29,387 nt of DNA from positions 1-29,387 of the IMG/VR virus record IMGVR_UViG_3300032050_000598; one strand, written 5' to 3'. The position numbers and the translations under genes were made by a program. Positions 8,101-16,515 of the stretch are shown here, one piece after another (position 1 is the stretch's first letter; each line of letters starts with the position of its first letter). Source of the DNA: a virus. The notes beneath the pieces were generated by a model. It was not told where the DNA came from and ran no database searches. It saw nothing but the letters and a program-made list of their open reading frames with translations.

Positions 8101-11100
8101 CTACAGGCCCCTACCTACAATCAATATTGGCAGCAGGTAACGGTGTCGTTAGAGGTGGCACAGATGCCTTCATAAAAGCACTTGTTAGAAGTGGCAAGAT
8201 AAGCCCAAGACAAGCTGACGAACTACTGGGACAAATTTCTACAAATTATGTTAATAAAGTTTCAGCTAAAGAATTTATAGGTGACGCTACAAATCCTTAT
8301 TGGACAGAATCCAATAAAGTAATTGGAATGGCGTTTAAGGGCGATAAAGAGATACTTTCACTTTGGAAACAGTTTAGCTCAAAGAGTCCAATAAATACAA
8401 ATTTATCAAGAAGAAGTACCTCTTATAAAGTAATTAGATTAACAGATGCAAGCGGAAATAAAATAGTTATTCCTAATACTGAATTTAGAGGGACACAAGA
8501 CGAGATGTTCTTGCATGCCAGCGATCCAACTAACTTTGCAAAGAATGTTGGAAGGCATCAGAAGGGTGTAACAAATCTTCCAGGATATGGTGGCGGAGAC
8601 ACAATACCAGCCCTACTTGAACCAGGAGAGTCTGTTGTAACAAAGACAGCAACTCGTGGAAATGCTGGAGCTCTTGCCCTAATGAATGCTGGATATAATT
8701 TAGATCAAACATTAGGTTTACAAGAAGGAGCAGTTGATGTTCGCCGTGGCGGATTTGTAAGACCAATGCTTGGCGGTCTTGCAGTTGGTTTAGGCGGTCA
8801 GATGATAGGAAACCAAATAGGTGGTGGATTGGGATCAGCAATATCTATGGGTTCATCTATAGTTGGATCTATGATGGGCTTTGGCGGAATGGGTGGTCGT
8901 GGCGGAGGAATGGTTTCAAGAGGATTAGATAAAACATTTGGTCCTGAAACTGCGGCTAAGCTAAAGACACCAATTGGTCCATTAAATAATTTAGCTACAG
9001 CATCATCTAGGGTTGCTGGTAATTTGGGTGGAATCGCTAGAGTCTTCGGTCCCGTACTAAAAGGATTTGCAACATTACTAAGATTTACTAGCCCTCTAGG
9101 AATAGCAATTACCACATTAACAGCTGGTATAGGCTTATTCGTAAAGATGCAAAGAGAGAAAGCAAAGGCCTTAGAGACAGGCAGACTGGCTTTTGGTTTA
9201 GATGCAGCAGCAGCTGAAAAGGCAGGATTTAAATACACAGATTATAATGCTAAGATAAAAGATGCTATTGAAGATGCTAAAGCATTAAAAGAACGAAACA
9301 TGATGATTTATGAAAGCATGACAAAGGCTAACGTTCCAATGAATATGACAATTGAGCAATACAAGAAGCTCAAAGAGCAAGTCAAGTCAACTATGGGTAG
9401 CTATATAGAATTGTTTAGTCAGACAGACAGAAAAGATGTTGGAAATGTTGCTATTCAATTAAAGGCACAATTTATGGCTGCAGGAGATTCTGCAGAAGTT
9501 GCTACTGCTAAGATATTTACAATGATTAAGCAGTCTGAAAATGCTAACATGGCTGCACAAGCAATTAGTTCTAATGCATTCCAGAGCATTCAAAATATGG
9601 AACAGGCATCAGCTCAAACAGTAAAAACATTTGAAGCTGCAATGAAAACAGGAGATGCTGAATCTCAAGCTAGAGCACTACATAGTACATTTATGGCAAT
9701 GGACGCTACTTTAGAAGAGACCATATCAAAACAAAAAGAATTAGGTGCAGCAGGAAAAGCTAGTGCTGATGATGTTGGAAATGCAATACAGCAGAAGCTA
9801 GAAAAAATAAATGAATCATTTGGCAAGCAAGCAAATCTATCCAAAGATGTTATTAATGAGCTAGGCAAAACAGATCCGCTACTTGCTCAAATGTTAAACA
9901 ATACAGATACATTATCTAGCGCATGGGCTAAATATAGATTGATTATTCAGGGCGTAGCTCTAGACTTTGAGACAATGTCTGGAGAAGCAGCAATTGCTGC
10001 ATTATCTTTAAATGAAATAGTAAAGGCTCAGGTTCAACTTAATCCTGCTGTTGCAAGTGCAAATGCAGAGTATAAGAAGATGACAAACAGAATTAAAGAC
10101 CTTGAAAAAGCTCAAAGGGGTCAATCTGTAAAAGCTCAATATAATGCTAAAGAAGAAGCAGCTAGGTTACAAAAACAAATTGCAGATATTAAAAAAGCCG
10201 CTCAGGAAAAAATTGAAGGAATTCGTAAAGCAACTGAGGCAGAAAATACTCAGCTAGAAATTCAGAAAGCTCAACTAAGAGCTCAGCAGGCATTGATTCA
10301 AGGCAACATGTCTTCATATGCTGAAGAGCAAATGACAATTGAGCAGTTAATGAATGATGCTAATCGTAAGGCTGCAGAAGAAGCAATTATTGCTAAAGCA
10401 GAAATTGATGTTAAGCCTCTTCAGGATGCACTTGATGCTATTACTGCTAAGAATGAAGCTGCTGCAAAGAAAGCGGCACTTGCTGGAGATAGCCTTTCTG
10501 ATCTTAGAAATAAAGCTAATGACTATAATACTAAACTACAAGAATATACTCAAAATCTAAATACAACAATGTTTAAGTATTTAACAGATGTTAACTTTAA
10601 AAATACTAAAGAATATCAGGCAGCGCTAAGTGGTCTAGATGAGCTCGGTAAAAAACTAGGAATTAAAACACCAGCAAAGGATGTTGTATCAGAACTTACC
10701 ACTGCTCTTAAAAATGGAATTAATGCCGAAGAAGTAACTATTTTAACAGATAAAATTAATGATGGTAAGTTAAGAGATTATAAGGGTAATGATGCAGCAA
10801 TGTCTGCGGCTCTTGTAAAAGGCGGAGCAAGTGGGGATGTAAAGAAAGCCTATTCTGGTGGAATGCTAACAGATGATGCAAAGAAAGCTATTATGAAGGC
10901 AGAGGGTCTAGAGCCTGGAGATGAATTTATAGATACTTACGGAAGAAAATATAAAGTAAAAGAAAAAATTGGATTTGGCCATCAAGCTGTTGCTCAAAAG
11001 TTTGAAGGTGTTATTCCTTCAGAAATGTCAGCACGTAAATACAAGGGCGGGGCTATTAGAAAATATGGTAGCGGATCTCAGGGCGGAGTCTGGGGTGCAG

Positions 11101-11405
11101 GAACGGCTACATCTGATTCAATTCCAGCAATGCTTTCAAATGGCGAGTATGTTCTTAATGCGGCGGCAACTCAAAAGTTTGGAATACCTTTGCTAGACCA
11201 AATGAATGATTCTTATAATATCCCTACTGGAACTAGAACCATAGGTGCTAATATAATTAATAGCCCAAGTAGCAATAACATATATAATATAGATATAGAT
11301 TTGAACGGAACTACTGTAACCGCAGATGATGTTCTAAATAGCTTCAAGAGAGAGCTTGCGTTGATTAATGCTAAAGAAGGAATAAGTAGAAGGGTTGGTG
11401 CCTAA
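5172..11405 (+). CDS. Tape measure protein
   Basis: 2077 residues, the longest gene of the window and directly after the chaperones. Residues ~1-190 are helical/coiled. About 200-440 form the conserved TP901/PhageMin_Tail core (FREADQELVRLTKVYGDVAG, ETIGLAADIAATGKTGDELL, DLALYLTAMREGGINASEGA). Hydrophobic segments lie near 535-568 (LALAGGITAIIGPVIMLTGV) and 1305-1326 (SPLGIAITTLTAGIGLFVKM), with a Gly/Met-rich stretch between; such segments are thought to act in membrane passage during DNA entry. A long coiled coil lies near 1632-1710. The motif GGDTIPALLEPGESVV near 1137 recurs as SDSIPAMLSNGEYVL near 1980. The C-terminus (NIYNIDIDLNGTTV) is typical. At about 1.5 angstrom per residue the tail would be roughly 310 nm. 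No peptidase motif was seen. The ATG at 5172 follows GGGAG at a long distance (14 bases). Mostly AGA Arg codons. Confidence 0.93.
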   Translation: MADETISTRIVANADFSALIADVHKVTASLSKLQEQLANSNKMMANQIAVMNRSFADTLRSTGQFSTHFVSLQSDVEKFGKNLDGGKLKLSQYFNTFRDHARTSGGLIRDLAKQQVALQNSILQPLGRNAQGLMQFNVHVPRGLDEIKNKTAIARQELQIMNKVIQDGAGQLINWGKNTQWAGRQLTVGLTVPLVAFGAQAAKAFREADQELVRLTKVYGDVAGTSAAELGRVRDEVSATAKEISSAMGVSFKETIGLAADIAATGKTGDELLGSIKETTRLAVLGEVDRQEAMKATLAIQSAFKQNTDQLSESINFLNAVENQTSTTLNDLVEAIPKAGPVIQGLGGSVQDLALYLTAMREGGINASEGANALKSALASLINPTDVAVGKFQALGIDLLGIVNNNAGNLTGTLMALQGALDNLDPLQKQQAIEQLFGKFQFSRLNALFENLGRQGSQTLQVLDLMKASSSDLASVADRELAAVTESASGKYRRAIESLRASLAEVGEQFLTINTVLIQVIDKVVQFANNLPGPVKQILALAGGITAIIGPVIMLTGVLANFFGYLLKGAFHMKAFLKGGEGWKYLTPEMLAAEKAGRLVEQSFYSDAKAAAVLQQALRNLLDEFALLEQKAKAGSMSVNPAVTTMAGNLVVGAGGQRVVNPQHPLAGPMGSRASSHMVPRSGMTEQERLAQTMFGMVPGSGPVNQKIGQNPQIYMNDQLPNVPGLTTVGGVSTGIVSGEAARWHAMMATLAMQSKAEIEALKKQIVATGVVSKDFMMQFDDILPVVSKLTDNAARESAMIVAELRAGKMTVEAAKAKIIALNLETERMIASAVGTQAAAMGRTINPTMVPTLNQPVVDASGKSNMRELFKKGKTRDFINKVAGALGVRTSGAGYNIETTVPKKLSNGVVGVQKYARGIVGAGLVLGKAVAQKIGLLSSRAKQGAYKFKSVSGVYGKEIPGYTRESANALLTAGTMPTGPYLQSILAAGNGVVRGGTDAFIKALVRSGKISPRQADELLGQISTNYVNKVSAKEFIGDATNPYWTESNKVIGMAFKGDKEILSLWKQFSSKSPINTNLSRRSTSYKVIRLTDASGNKIVIPNTEFRGTQDEMFLHASDPTNFAKNVGRHQKGVTNLPGYGGGDTIPALLEPGESVVTKTATRGNAGALALMNAGYNLDQTLGLQEGAVDVRRGGFVRPMLGGLAVGLGGQMIGNQIGGGLGSAISMGSSIVGSMMGFGGMGGRGGGMVSRGLDKTFGPETAAKLKTPIGPLNNLATASSRVAGNLGGIARVFGPVLKGFATLLRFTSPLGIAITTLTAGIGLFVKMQREKAKALETGRLAFGLDAAAAEKAGFKYTDYNAKIKDAIEDAKALKERNMMIYESMTKANVPMNMTIEQYKKLKEQVKSTMGSYIELFSQTDRKDVGNVAIQLKAQFMAAGDSAEVATAKIFTMIKQSENANMAAQAISSNAFQSIQNMEQASAQTVKTFEAAMKTGDAESQARALHSTFMAMDATLEETISKQKELGAAGKASADDVGNAIQQKLEKINESFGKQANLSKDVINELGKTDPLLAQMLNNTDTLSSAWAKYRLIIQGVALDFETMSGEAAIAALSLNEIVKAQVQLNPAVASANAEYKKMTNRIKDLEKAQRGQSVKAQYNAKEEAARLQKQIADIKKAAQEKIEGIRKATEAENTQLEIQKAQLRAQQALIQGNMSSYAEEQMTIEQLMNDANRKAAEEAIIAKAEIDVKPLQDALDAITAKNEAAAKKAALAGDSLSDLRNKANDYNTKLQEYTQNLNTTMFKYLTDVNFKNTKEYQAALSGLDELGKKLGIKTPAKDVVSELTTALKNGINAEEVTILTDKINDGKLRDYKGNDAAMSAALVKGGASGDVKKAYSGGMLTDDAKKAIMKAEGLEPGDEFIDTYGRKYKVKEKIGFGHQAVAQKFEGVIPSEMSARKYKGGAIRKYGSGSQGGVWGAGTATSDSIPAMLSNGEYVLNAAATQKFGIPLLDQMNDSYNIPTGTRTIGANIINSPSSNNIYNIDIDLNGTTVTADDVLNSFKRELALINAKEGISRRVGA

Positions 11406-11407
11406 TA

Positions 11408-11911
11408 ATGGCTATGTATTTACCTAGAGGCTCCGTTTTAAATATAGAGGCAAAGGATTTACTTGCAACCCCTGAAGGAACTACTAAAATTTGGAACAAG
11501 GTTACTGAGCATAATAGATCAGATATTAGTATATCAGTAGATAGAATTGAAAAGGTTACAAGAACATCTAATGGAACTTTAAGAAAAAATCATATTGCTG
11601 ATAAGCGTAGATTTTCAATGTCTTGGACTATGCTTCCATCTTATAGATCATTAACAGTTGACGGAGGCTGGGGAGCTGAAGACTTAAGATCTTTCTATCT
11701 AAGCGATGATGGTAAAAAAGAATTTAATATTAGAATTAACTTAGCAAAAGGCGGAACAGATACTTCTTCATCTGGCACTGCATATACGCCAAACATGGCT
11801 ACAACATCGTCAGAACTATATACGGTGGTATTTGGAGGCTGTAATTTTTCAGTTGTAAAACGTGGTCTACAGCCACACTGGAATGTTTCTATTGAACTGG
11901 AAGAGGTATAA
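11408..11911 (+). CDS. Minor tail protein (distal tail region)
   Basis: 167 residues; ATG two bases after the tape measure stop, without a clear ribosome site, so probably coupled. The N-terminus YLPRGSVLNIEAKDLLATP and the central RRFSMSWTMLPSYRSLTVDG, plus LYTVVFGGCNFSVVKRGLQPHW near the end, describe a compact beta protein that resembles the tube fold: 'IEAKDL' then strand pairs around SMSW. Genes in this position in siphoviruses encode the distal tail protein or a tube-like ring joining the tube to the hub. It may be the functional Dit, although it is shorter than classical Dit (about 200-300). Assignment is from position and fold impression. Confidence 0.55.
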   Translation: MAMYLPRGSVLNIEAKDLLATPEGTTKIWNKVTEHNRSDISISVDRIEKVTRTSNGTLRKNHIADKRRFSMSWTMLPSYRSLTVDGGWGAEDLRSFYLSDDGKKEFNIRINLAKGGTDTSSSGTAYTPNMATTSSELYTVVFGGCNFSVVKRGLQPHWNVSIELEEV

Positions 11912-14900
11912 TGATTTCGTCTCCAGTAGTTAAAACATTAATAGAGCAAAATACTACAATTCAAACTAATGTAGGTTGTACTATTGAATATAATATGAAC
12001 TCAATGGTAGATAATATTACTGTAGTTGGTTCAGATTATGTTAGATCAGATGGTGCTAAGCCTTATCAGAAATTATTTCCAGCTTCCTCTGTTATCAAAC
12101 CATTTAGACCTCTAGGGGCGGGAGTAAAATATGGAATATTCGGAGACGTAGCCCTCAATACTTGGAAAGACCCTAAGAAAATTGAATATCCTTTAAATTT
12201 TAGGACGTACTATCCTGGCATTGATACATATTATAAATATTGGGTTTCACAAAAGGGTACTGGGGCTAATATAACTATAACGTATCCACAAGCTGTTTTA
12301 ACAAATAAAGTTATTGTTAGATTTGAAATATCACATTCTATTCCAGGAACGTGGCAAGTATATAAAGAAGGCGACGCACTTCTTGCAGAAGGCACAAGTG
12401 CTGCCATAAAGCCTTTTACAACTAACGGAACAAAGAATTACGATGCTGGAACATTAACTCTTTATTATAATGGAACGGCATGGACAACTACAGAACCTTC
12501 TACATTAGCTGCTCCTGTATCTATAACAGCTTTAAAGCTAGTAACGTCTGGCGTTACTAGCGCCCACGTTGGAGTCATTGAAGTGTCTCCTAGATGGGTA
12601 GCAGATTTAACAGATCATATTGTTGGTCTTTCTATATCTCAAGAGTCGTCTACAAGCGCAGATGACATTTTACCAGTAGGTAAGGTTTCGGCTAACTCAG
12701 CTTCTATGGACTTGGTGTCGTATGAATCTTCTAGAAAAATTATTACATATGAAAAAGGCACAGCATTTAATGCTTCTAATTTATATATGTATAAGTCAGC
12801 AGAGTTAAAACCATACATAAAAGTATATTATTCTGGAGCTCCATACACAGACTCAAAAGGACAATATGAAAAGGTTAAACAGGGTACATTTTATATTGAT
12901 AACTGGAGTACTTCAGAGTTTGGTGAAATATCCTTAGATGCCTTAGATGGTGCAAAGTTTTTACAAGACGTATCTTGTCCTGGCATGGTTTCTAAAGACT
13001 CTACTTCGGTAGGAATTATTAGAAGAATGTTAGATAATATTGGATTTACAAACTATGATATAAAATATAAAACTGATATTACTGGTAAAATAACAGATAC
13101 TTCTATTCTTAGTCCGTTTTATTGGTGGACAGATGATGGCGAAAGTGTATGGAACGCTATTCAAGAATTATGCAGAGACTCTCAAATGGTTGCAACATTT
13201 GACGAAAATAATATTTTGCAGTTCTATACAAGAGACTACTTATTTTCTCAATCAGATGCTCATTGGAATTTTAAATATTCAAAAGACGGAAGCATTTTGC
13301 CAAATATTATTTCTTTACAAAAACGTGATCTTCCAGCAGTCAATCAAGTAAAGGTTTTATGGAGTCCAGTAACATCAAGTCAACTTATTGGAGATGGACA
13401 ACCTTTATGGAAATCTGGGTCAGCCTATCTAGGAGCCTACTCTTTATCAACAGATATCCCTGCTAGCACAAGTGGCGGCGGTGCGGGGACAGAAATGAGC
13501 TTAATTCCTATAACAGTTAATCAAGACCTTAAGCAAATTATATATAACTATGCTGGATATTTAGTTATAGATTCTGAAATTATAGAATATGATGCAATTG
13601 AATATCAGTATGCAAATCAACAACTAGTAAACACAAAAGTTTGGATTACACAAATTTCAGATTTACAAAAAATAGCTAATGATATCACTACTACATTGCC
13701 AGCCAATGAAGCAATTAGTCAAACAGGCAAAGTTAGAATAAAGTCCAGAGGAGCATTTGGAACAGCCGCTGTGGCTCATGCAAAAACTGGATCAGTAACT
13801 GGCTGGAATGGTTTTGATAATACATTTAGATCTAGTTCTGATAACTTAAATGGTACAAGCAGCCCTTCAAATGTTTCTCAACAAACCGCAACTATAGCAG
13901 ATGACGGAAGCCCAGTTAAATCAATTCAAAAATCTTTATTTCAAATCACATCTAGTGGAAGCTCTAACACTAAGAATCAATATTCTGTCTGTGTAAAAGA
14001 TATGGGAATTGTATCGACTGGAGATTATTATAATGTTGGCACAGGCTTATTCTTTAAAGGCACAAAAGATAACACAAGAGCTTCTGGCGGAATGGGATTT
14101 TTTACTAGTGCAAATGGTTTAGACGGATATTATATTAAATTAGAAACAACAAGCAATCAGGCAGAAAGCGGATCTGATAGACCACTATCAATCTTTAAAG
14201 TAAAAAATGGTGTGATAACTCCACTAAAAGATAGCCAAGAAGGTAATACAAAGTCCTTAGCTTATTTGGCACAAGGGGTTTCTTATAAGGTTGATGTTCG
14301 TGTAAAAATACAAAGTTCAGTTGTTGCGATAGATGTTTTTATTAATAATTTTAAGGTAACAGCAGTAGATGCTTCTGACACACTTTCTCCAACAAGCAAT
14401 GTAGCATTATTTTCAAATGTTAATTCGACATTTTTTGATTATGTATATTCTATTCCGCTTAGCCAACAGCAGTATACGGATGGAATAATTGGAAATCAAT
14501 ACGCTGGAAGATTTGGCTCAACGACGCTAGACTTTTTATATGGCGATAAGCTTTCTAGCGGATTTAATAATACTGGAATAGCTGGCGGAGCCATAGATGA
14601 ATTTGGAACGGTGGCAAGAGAGCTTCTAAAAGTAAATATTAAATTTGATTCTAGACCAGCTTTTCCAATTATACCTAGCTTAGGACTAAATCAGTTTGTA
14701 GAGTTTTTGGGTTATAGATTAAATTCATTCGGAGCAGAAGTATATGTTTTAAATAATGCTGGAACTTTCGTACCCCTGGACGATTCCAGATTTGCGTCAT
14801 TCAGCGTTATTGGAAATACATTAGTTCAGTCTGGTCAAAATGAATATTTAGATAAGACAATAAATGAATTTACCGTACCAGAACAGGTAACTTTTGAATC

Positions 14901-15153
14901 AGTATGGATTCAAAAAGAATCAGATGCTAAAAGTCTGTCTGATTGGATTAAGGGTCAGTGGTCAAAAAAGCAATCCGTATGTGAACTAGAAGTATTTTCA
15001 AACCCCTTGATTTCTGTAGGAGATATTGTTACAATTAACTATCCATCTAATGGGCTAGACGGAACACAAAAATTTATAGTATCAAACATTAATAATTCAT
15101 TTGATGGGGGGCTAAGTACCAAGATAACGACTAGATCTATTTATAGTTCATAA
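11911..15153 (+). CDS. Tail hub / minor tail protein with lectin-like insert
   Basis: 1080 residues; the ATG shares a base with the previous stop and has AGAGG nearby. N-terminal 300 residues are beta-rich. Residues ~300-480 resemble the hub fold of gp27/Tal-type proteins: IKVYYSGAPYT, GTFYIDNWSTSEFGEISLDA, LDGAKFLQD, IIRRMLDNIGFTNYDIKY, ESVWNAIQELCRDSQMVATF, then ENNILQFYTRDY; this pattern (short helices between a beta barrel and 'the wait for DSQ') is common in hub proteins. About 680-850 reads as a concanavalin-like jelly roll (NVGTGLFFKGTKD, GGMGFFTSANGLDGYYIKLE, YKVDVRVKIQSSVVAIDVFI). The C-terminus (TFESVWIQKESDAKSLSDWI ... VGDIVTINYPSNGLDG) again matches hub proteins. Inferred role: closes the tube and carries the fibres; the jelly roll may bind host sugar. 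No peptidase motif. Confidence 0.7.
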   Translation: MISSPVVKTLIEQNTTIQTNVGCTIEYNMNSMVDNITVVGSDYVRSDGAKPYQKLFPASSVIKPFRPLGAGVKYGIFGDVALNTWKDPKKIEYPLNFRTYYPGIDTYYKYWVSQKGTGANITITYPQAVLTNKVIVRFEISHSIPGTWQVYKEGDALLAEGTSAAIKPFTTNGTKNYDAGTLTLYYNGTAWTTTEPSTLAAPVSITALKLVTSGVTSAHVGVIEVSPRWVADLTDHIVGLSISQESSTSADDILPVGKVSANSASMDLVSYESSRKIITYEKGTAFNASNLYMYKSAELKPYIKVYYSGAPYTDSKGQYEKVKQGTFYIDNWSTSEFGEISLDALDGAKFLQDVSCPGMVSKDSTSVGIIRRMLDNIGFTNYDIKYKTDITGKITDTSILSPFYWWTDDGESVWNAIQELCRDSQMVATFDENNILQFYTRDYLFSQSDAHWNFKYSKDGSILPNIISLQKRDLPAVNQVKVLWSPVTSSQLIGDGQPLWKSGSAYLGAYSLSTDIPASTSGGGAGTEMSLIPITVNQDLKQIIYNYAGYLVIDSEIIEYDAIEYQYANQQLVNTKVWITQISDLQKIANDITTTLPANEAISQTGKVRIKSRGAFGTAAVAHAKTGSVTGWNGFDNTFRSSSDNLNGTSSPSNVSQQTATIADDGSPVKSIQKSLFQITSSGSSNTKNQYSVCVKDMGIVSTGDYYNVGTGLFFKGTKDNTRASGGMGFFTSANGLDGYYIKLETTSNQAESGSDRPLSIFKVKNGVITPLKDSQEGNTKSLAYLAQGVSYKVDVRVKIQSSVVAIDVFINNFKVTAVDASDTLSPTSNVALFSNVNSTFFDYVYSIPLSQQQYTDGIIGNQYAGRFGSTTLDFLYGDKLSSGFNNTGIAGGAIDEFGTVARELLKVNIKFDSRPAFPIIPSLGLNQFVEFLGYRLNSFGAEVYVLNNAGTFVPLDDSRFASFSVIGNTLVQSGQNEYLDKTINEFTVPEQVTFESVWIQKESDAKSLSDWIKGQWSKKQSVCELEVFSNPLISVGDIVTINYPSNGLDGTQKFIVSNINNSFDGGLSTKITTRSIYSS

Positions 15154-15154
15154 A

Positions 15155-15163
15155 TGGTATAAT
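15155..15163 (+). promoter_or_regulatory. Extended -10 promoter giving a probable leaderless mRNA
   Basis: TGG-TATAAT occupies 15155-15163 in the 16-base gap between hub gene and the next ATG at 15170. Six bases separate the -10 and the A of ATG, so transcription should start at or next to the start codon. There is no Shine-Dalgarno sequence (AAAAAAATGG). No good -35 is visible. Confidence 0.6.
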
Positions 15164-15169
15164 AAAAAA

Positions 15170-15592
15170 ATGGTATCCTCAAACAAAAAGAAGCCCTCAG
15201 TAAGCAGCCAGCCAAACACCGCAGCTCTTGTTACGGTGGCTGGGTCAGAACTTGACTTCTATACAAACTCTAACTATTTGGCATATGAGCTGCCTCAATA
15301 TGCGGCTGCATTAAGTCAGGGTAAATTAGCTAGTGATAATTTAGGCGATGATCCAGAAGATGATGAGGAAGATGATGGGTCTGAAAATGAAGAAGAGTCT
15401 GGTGAAGGAGAATCTGGGGACGGCGAAGAGACAGACAGTAAGCTAAGACCGAGTCTTGTAGATATTGAAATAGTATCAAATGAAGTGGTTCTTGATGCAG
15501 CAAATATCCCAAGTGCAAAAGTAGTATTTAAAGTTAAGAATAGCAGTGGAGTAGAGCTAAAAGCAATAAATGTAAGAGTGGAGAAAAAATGA
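15170..15592 (+). CDS. Small acidic protein of the tail tip cluster, unknown function
   Basis: 140 residues, not recognised. A basic N-terminus (MVSSNKKKPSVSSQPN) is followed by a Tyr/Ala-rich stretch (ELPQYAAALSQGKLASDN) that could be a short helix. Residues ~62-95 are almost only Asp, Glu, Gly and Ser (GDDPEDDEEDDGSENEEES and on). The C-terminal 45 residues look like a small beta domain (LVDIEIVSNEVVLDAANIPS, AKVVFKVKNSSGVELKAINV). The acid linker may bind divalent ions or act as a flexible spacer between tail parts; this is inference. It has its own predicted promoter with no ribosome site and its stop overlaps the next start (ATGA). Located between hub and fibre genes, a structural or assembly role is likely. 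Confidence 0.7.
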   Translation: MVSSNKKKPSVSSQPNTAALVTVAGSELDFYTNSNYLAYELPQYAAALSQGKLASDNLGDDPEDDEEDDGSENEEESGEGESGDGEETDSKLRPSLVDIEIVSNEVVLDAANIPSAKVVFKVKNSSGVELKAINVRVEKK

Positions 15593-16515
15593 TAACTAAA
15601 TTTGGTAAAAGATTTTTAATAAGTTACCTATCAGGAAACAATTCCTTTTTGTCAAAAGAACTGGCTCTTGGGATTGGATCAACTGCGCCAAATGCAAAGG
15701 GTAATGACACTAAATTAGAGTTTGAGTTTTATCGTTTACCAGTAGAGTTATCTAGTTTTAATATTTTACAAACAGGCGTAGATATCGACGGAGACCCAGT
15801 GTTTGATTATTTTATTACATATAAATCAACAATTCCACAAGATATATCTGGAGTGATTTCTGAAATAGGGTTATATCCTGGAGACAGAACGTCATTTAAT
15901 AATTTTGATAGTAAGTTTATTACATCTTTTACAAACGAATTTAATTGGTTTAGTGGATCGACTAATCCAAGCTCACAAGGCAATACAATAGATTCTAATG
16001 GTAACTATACATTCTTATCAAAGGTTAGTGATAGTATGATAAGGGTTGACGTTACATCTGGTCAAACAAAAGAGTATATTAACTCTCTTATTTCTGATGA
16101 CATATCTGGTTACAGTATAAATGACACAATTGCTATTGCGTATAAAAAAGCAGACAATAATGTATCTAAGATTAGATTAAAGTTTTACAGTTCTGATTTA
16201 GCATATTATTATGTAGACTTTACGCCAGAATCTGGAACTGGAGATAAGATACAGACTGTATCGCTTAATAATCTTTTTTCAAATTACACAGCTGCCCCCA
16301 ACTTGCCAGATCCATCTTCTATCATAAAGATTGGCGTAGAAACAACTGCATCTGGTGGTAATACAACAGTCTACTTTGACGCTATAAGAATAAACGATGA
16401 AGACACATTTGATCCAACATATGGTTTAATTAGCAGATCTGTTTTATCAACACCATTAATTAAGAAACCTGGTAGACCAGTAGATATCGAATATAAGTTA
16501 CAGCTGGAGTTCTAA
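15589..16515 (+). CDS. Minor tail protein with galactose-binding-like domain
   Basis: 308 residues; ATG overlaps the previous stop, with GTGGAG just upstream. The N-terminal ~95 residues (KFGKRFLISYLSGNNSFLSK, ELALGIGSTAP, FYRLPVEL, SGVISEIGLYPGDRT) look like the beta-sheet module found in baseplate/fibre adaptor proteins of other phages, where the 'ALG.G.T.P' and 'ISEIGLY' patterns recur. Residues ~105-275 are a beta sandwich of galactose-binding/CBM type: SMIRVDVTSG, DISGYSINDTIAIAYKKADN, IRLKFYSSDLAYYYVDFTP, then IIKIGVETTASGG and TVYFDAIRINDED. Such domains close with FDAI.I. Likely part of the tip complex that contacts surface sugars or other fibres. Function beyond this is unknown. Confidence 0.6.
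   Translation: MITKFGKRFLISYLSGNNSFLSKELALGIGSTAPNAKGNDTKLEFEFYRLPVELSSFNILQTGVDIDGDPVFDYFITYKSTIPQDISGVISEIGLYPGDRTSFNNFDSKFITSFTNEFNWFSGSTNPSSQGNTIDSNGNYTFLSKVSDSMIRVDVTSGQTKEYINSLISDDISGYSINDTIAIAYKKADNNVSKIRLKFYSSDLAYYYVDFTPESGTGDKIQTVSLNNLFSNYTAAPNLPDPSSIIKIGVETTASGGNTTVYFDAIRINDEDTFDPTYGLISRSVLSTPLIKKPGRPVDIEYKLQLEF

Noticed and set aside
8798-9238. Minus-strand open frame of 146 residues, Pro/Ile-rich
   Set aside because: Mirror image of the Gly-rich hydrophobic stretch of the tape measure; composition alone explains the absence of stops.
5172-11405. Peptidoglycan hydrolase or protease inside the tape measure
   Set aside because: No NlpC, lysozyme-like or M23 motif was seen in the sequence.
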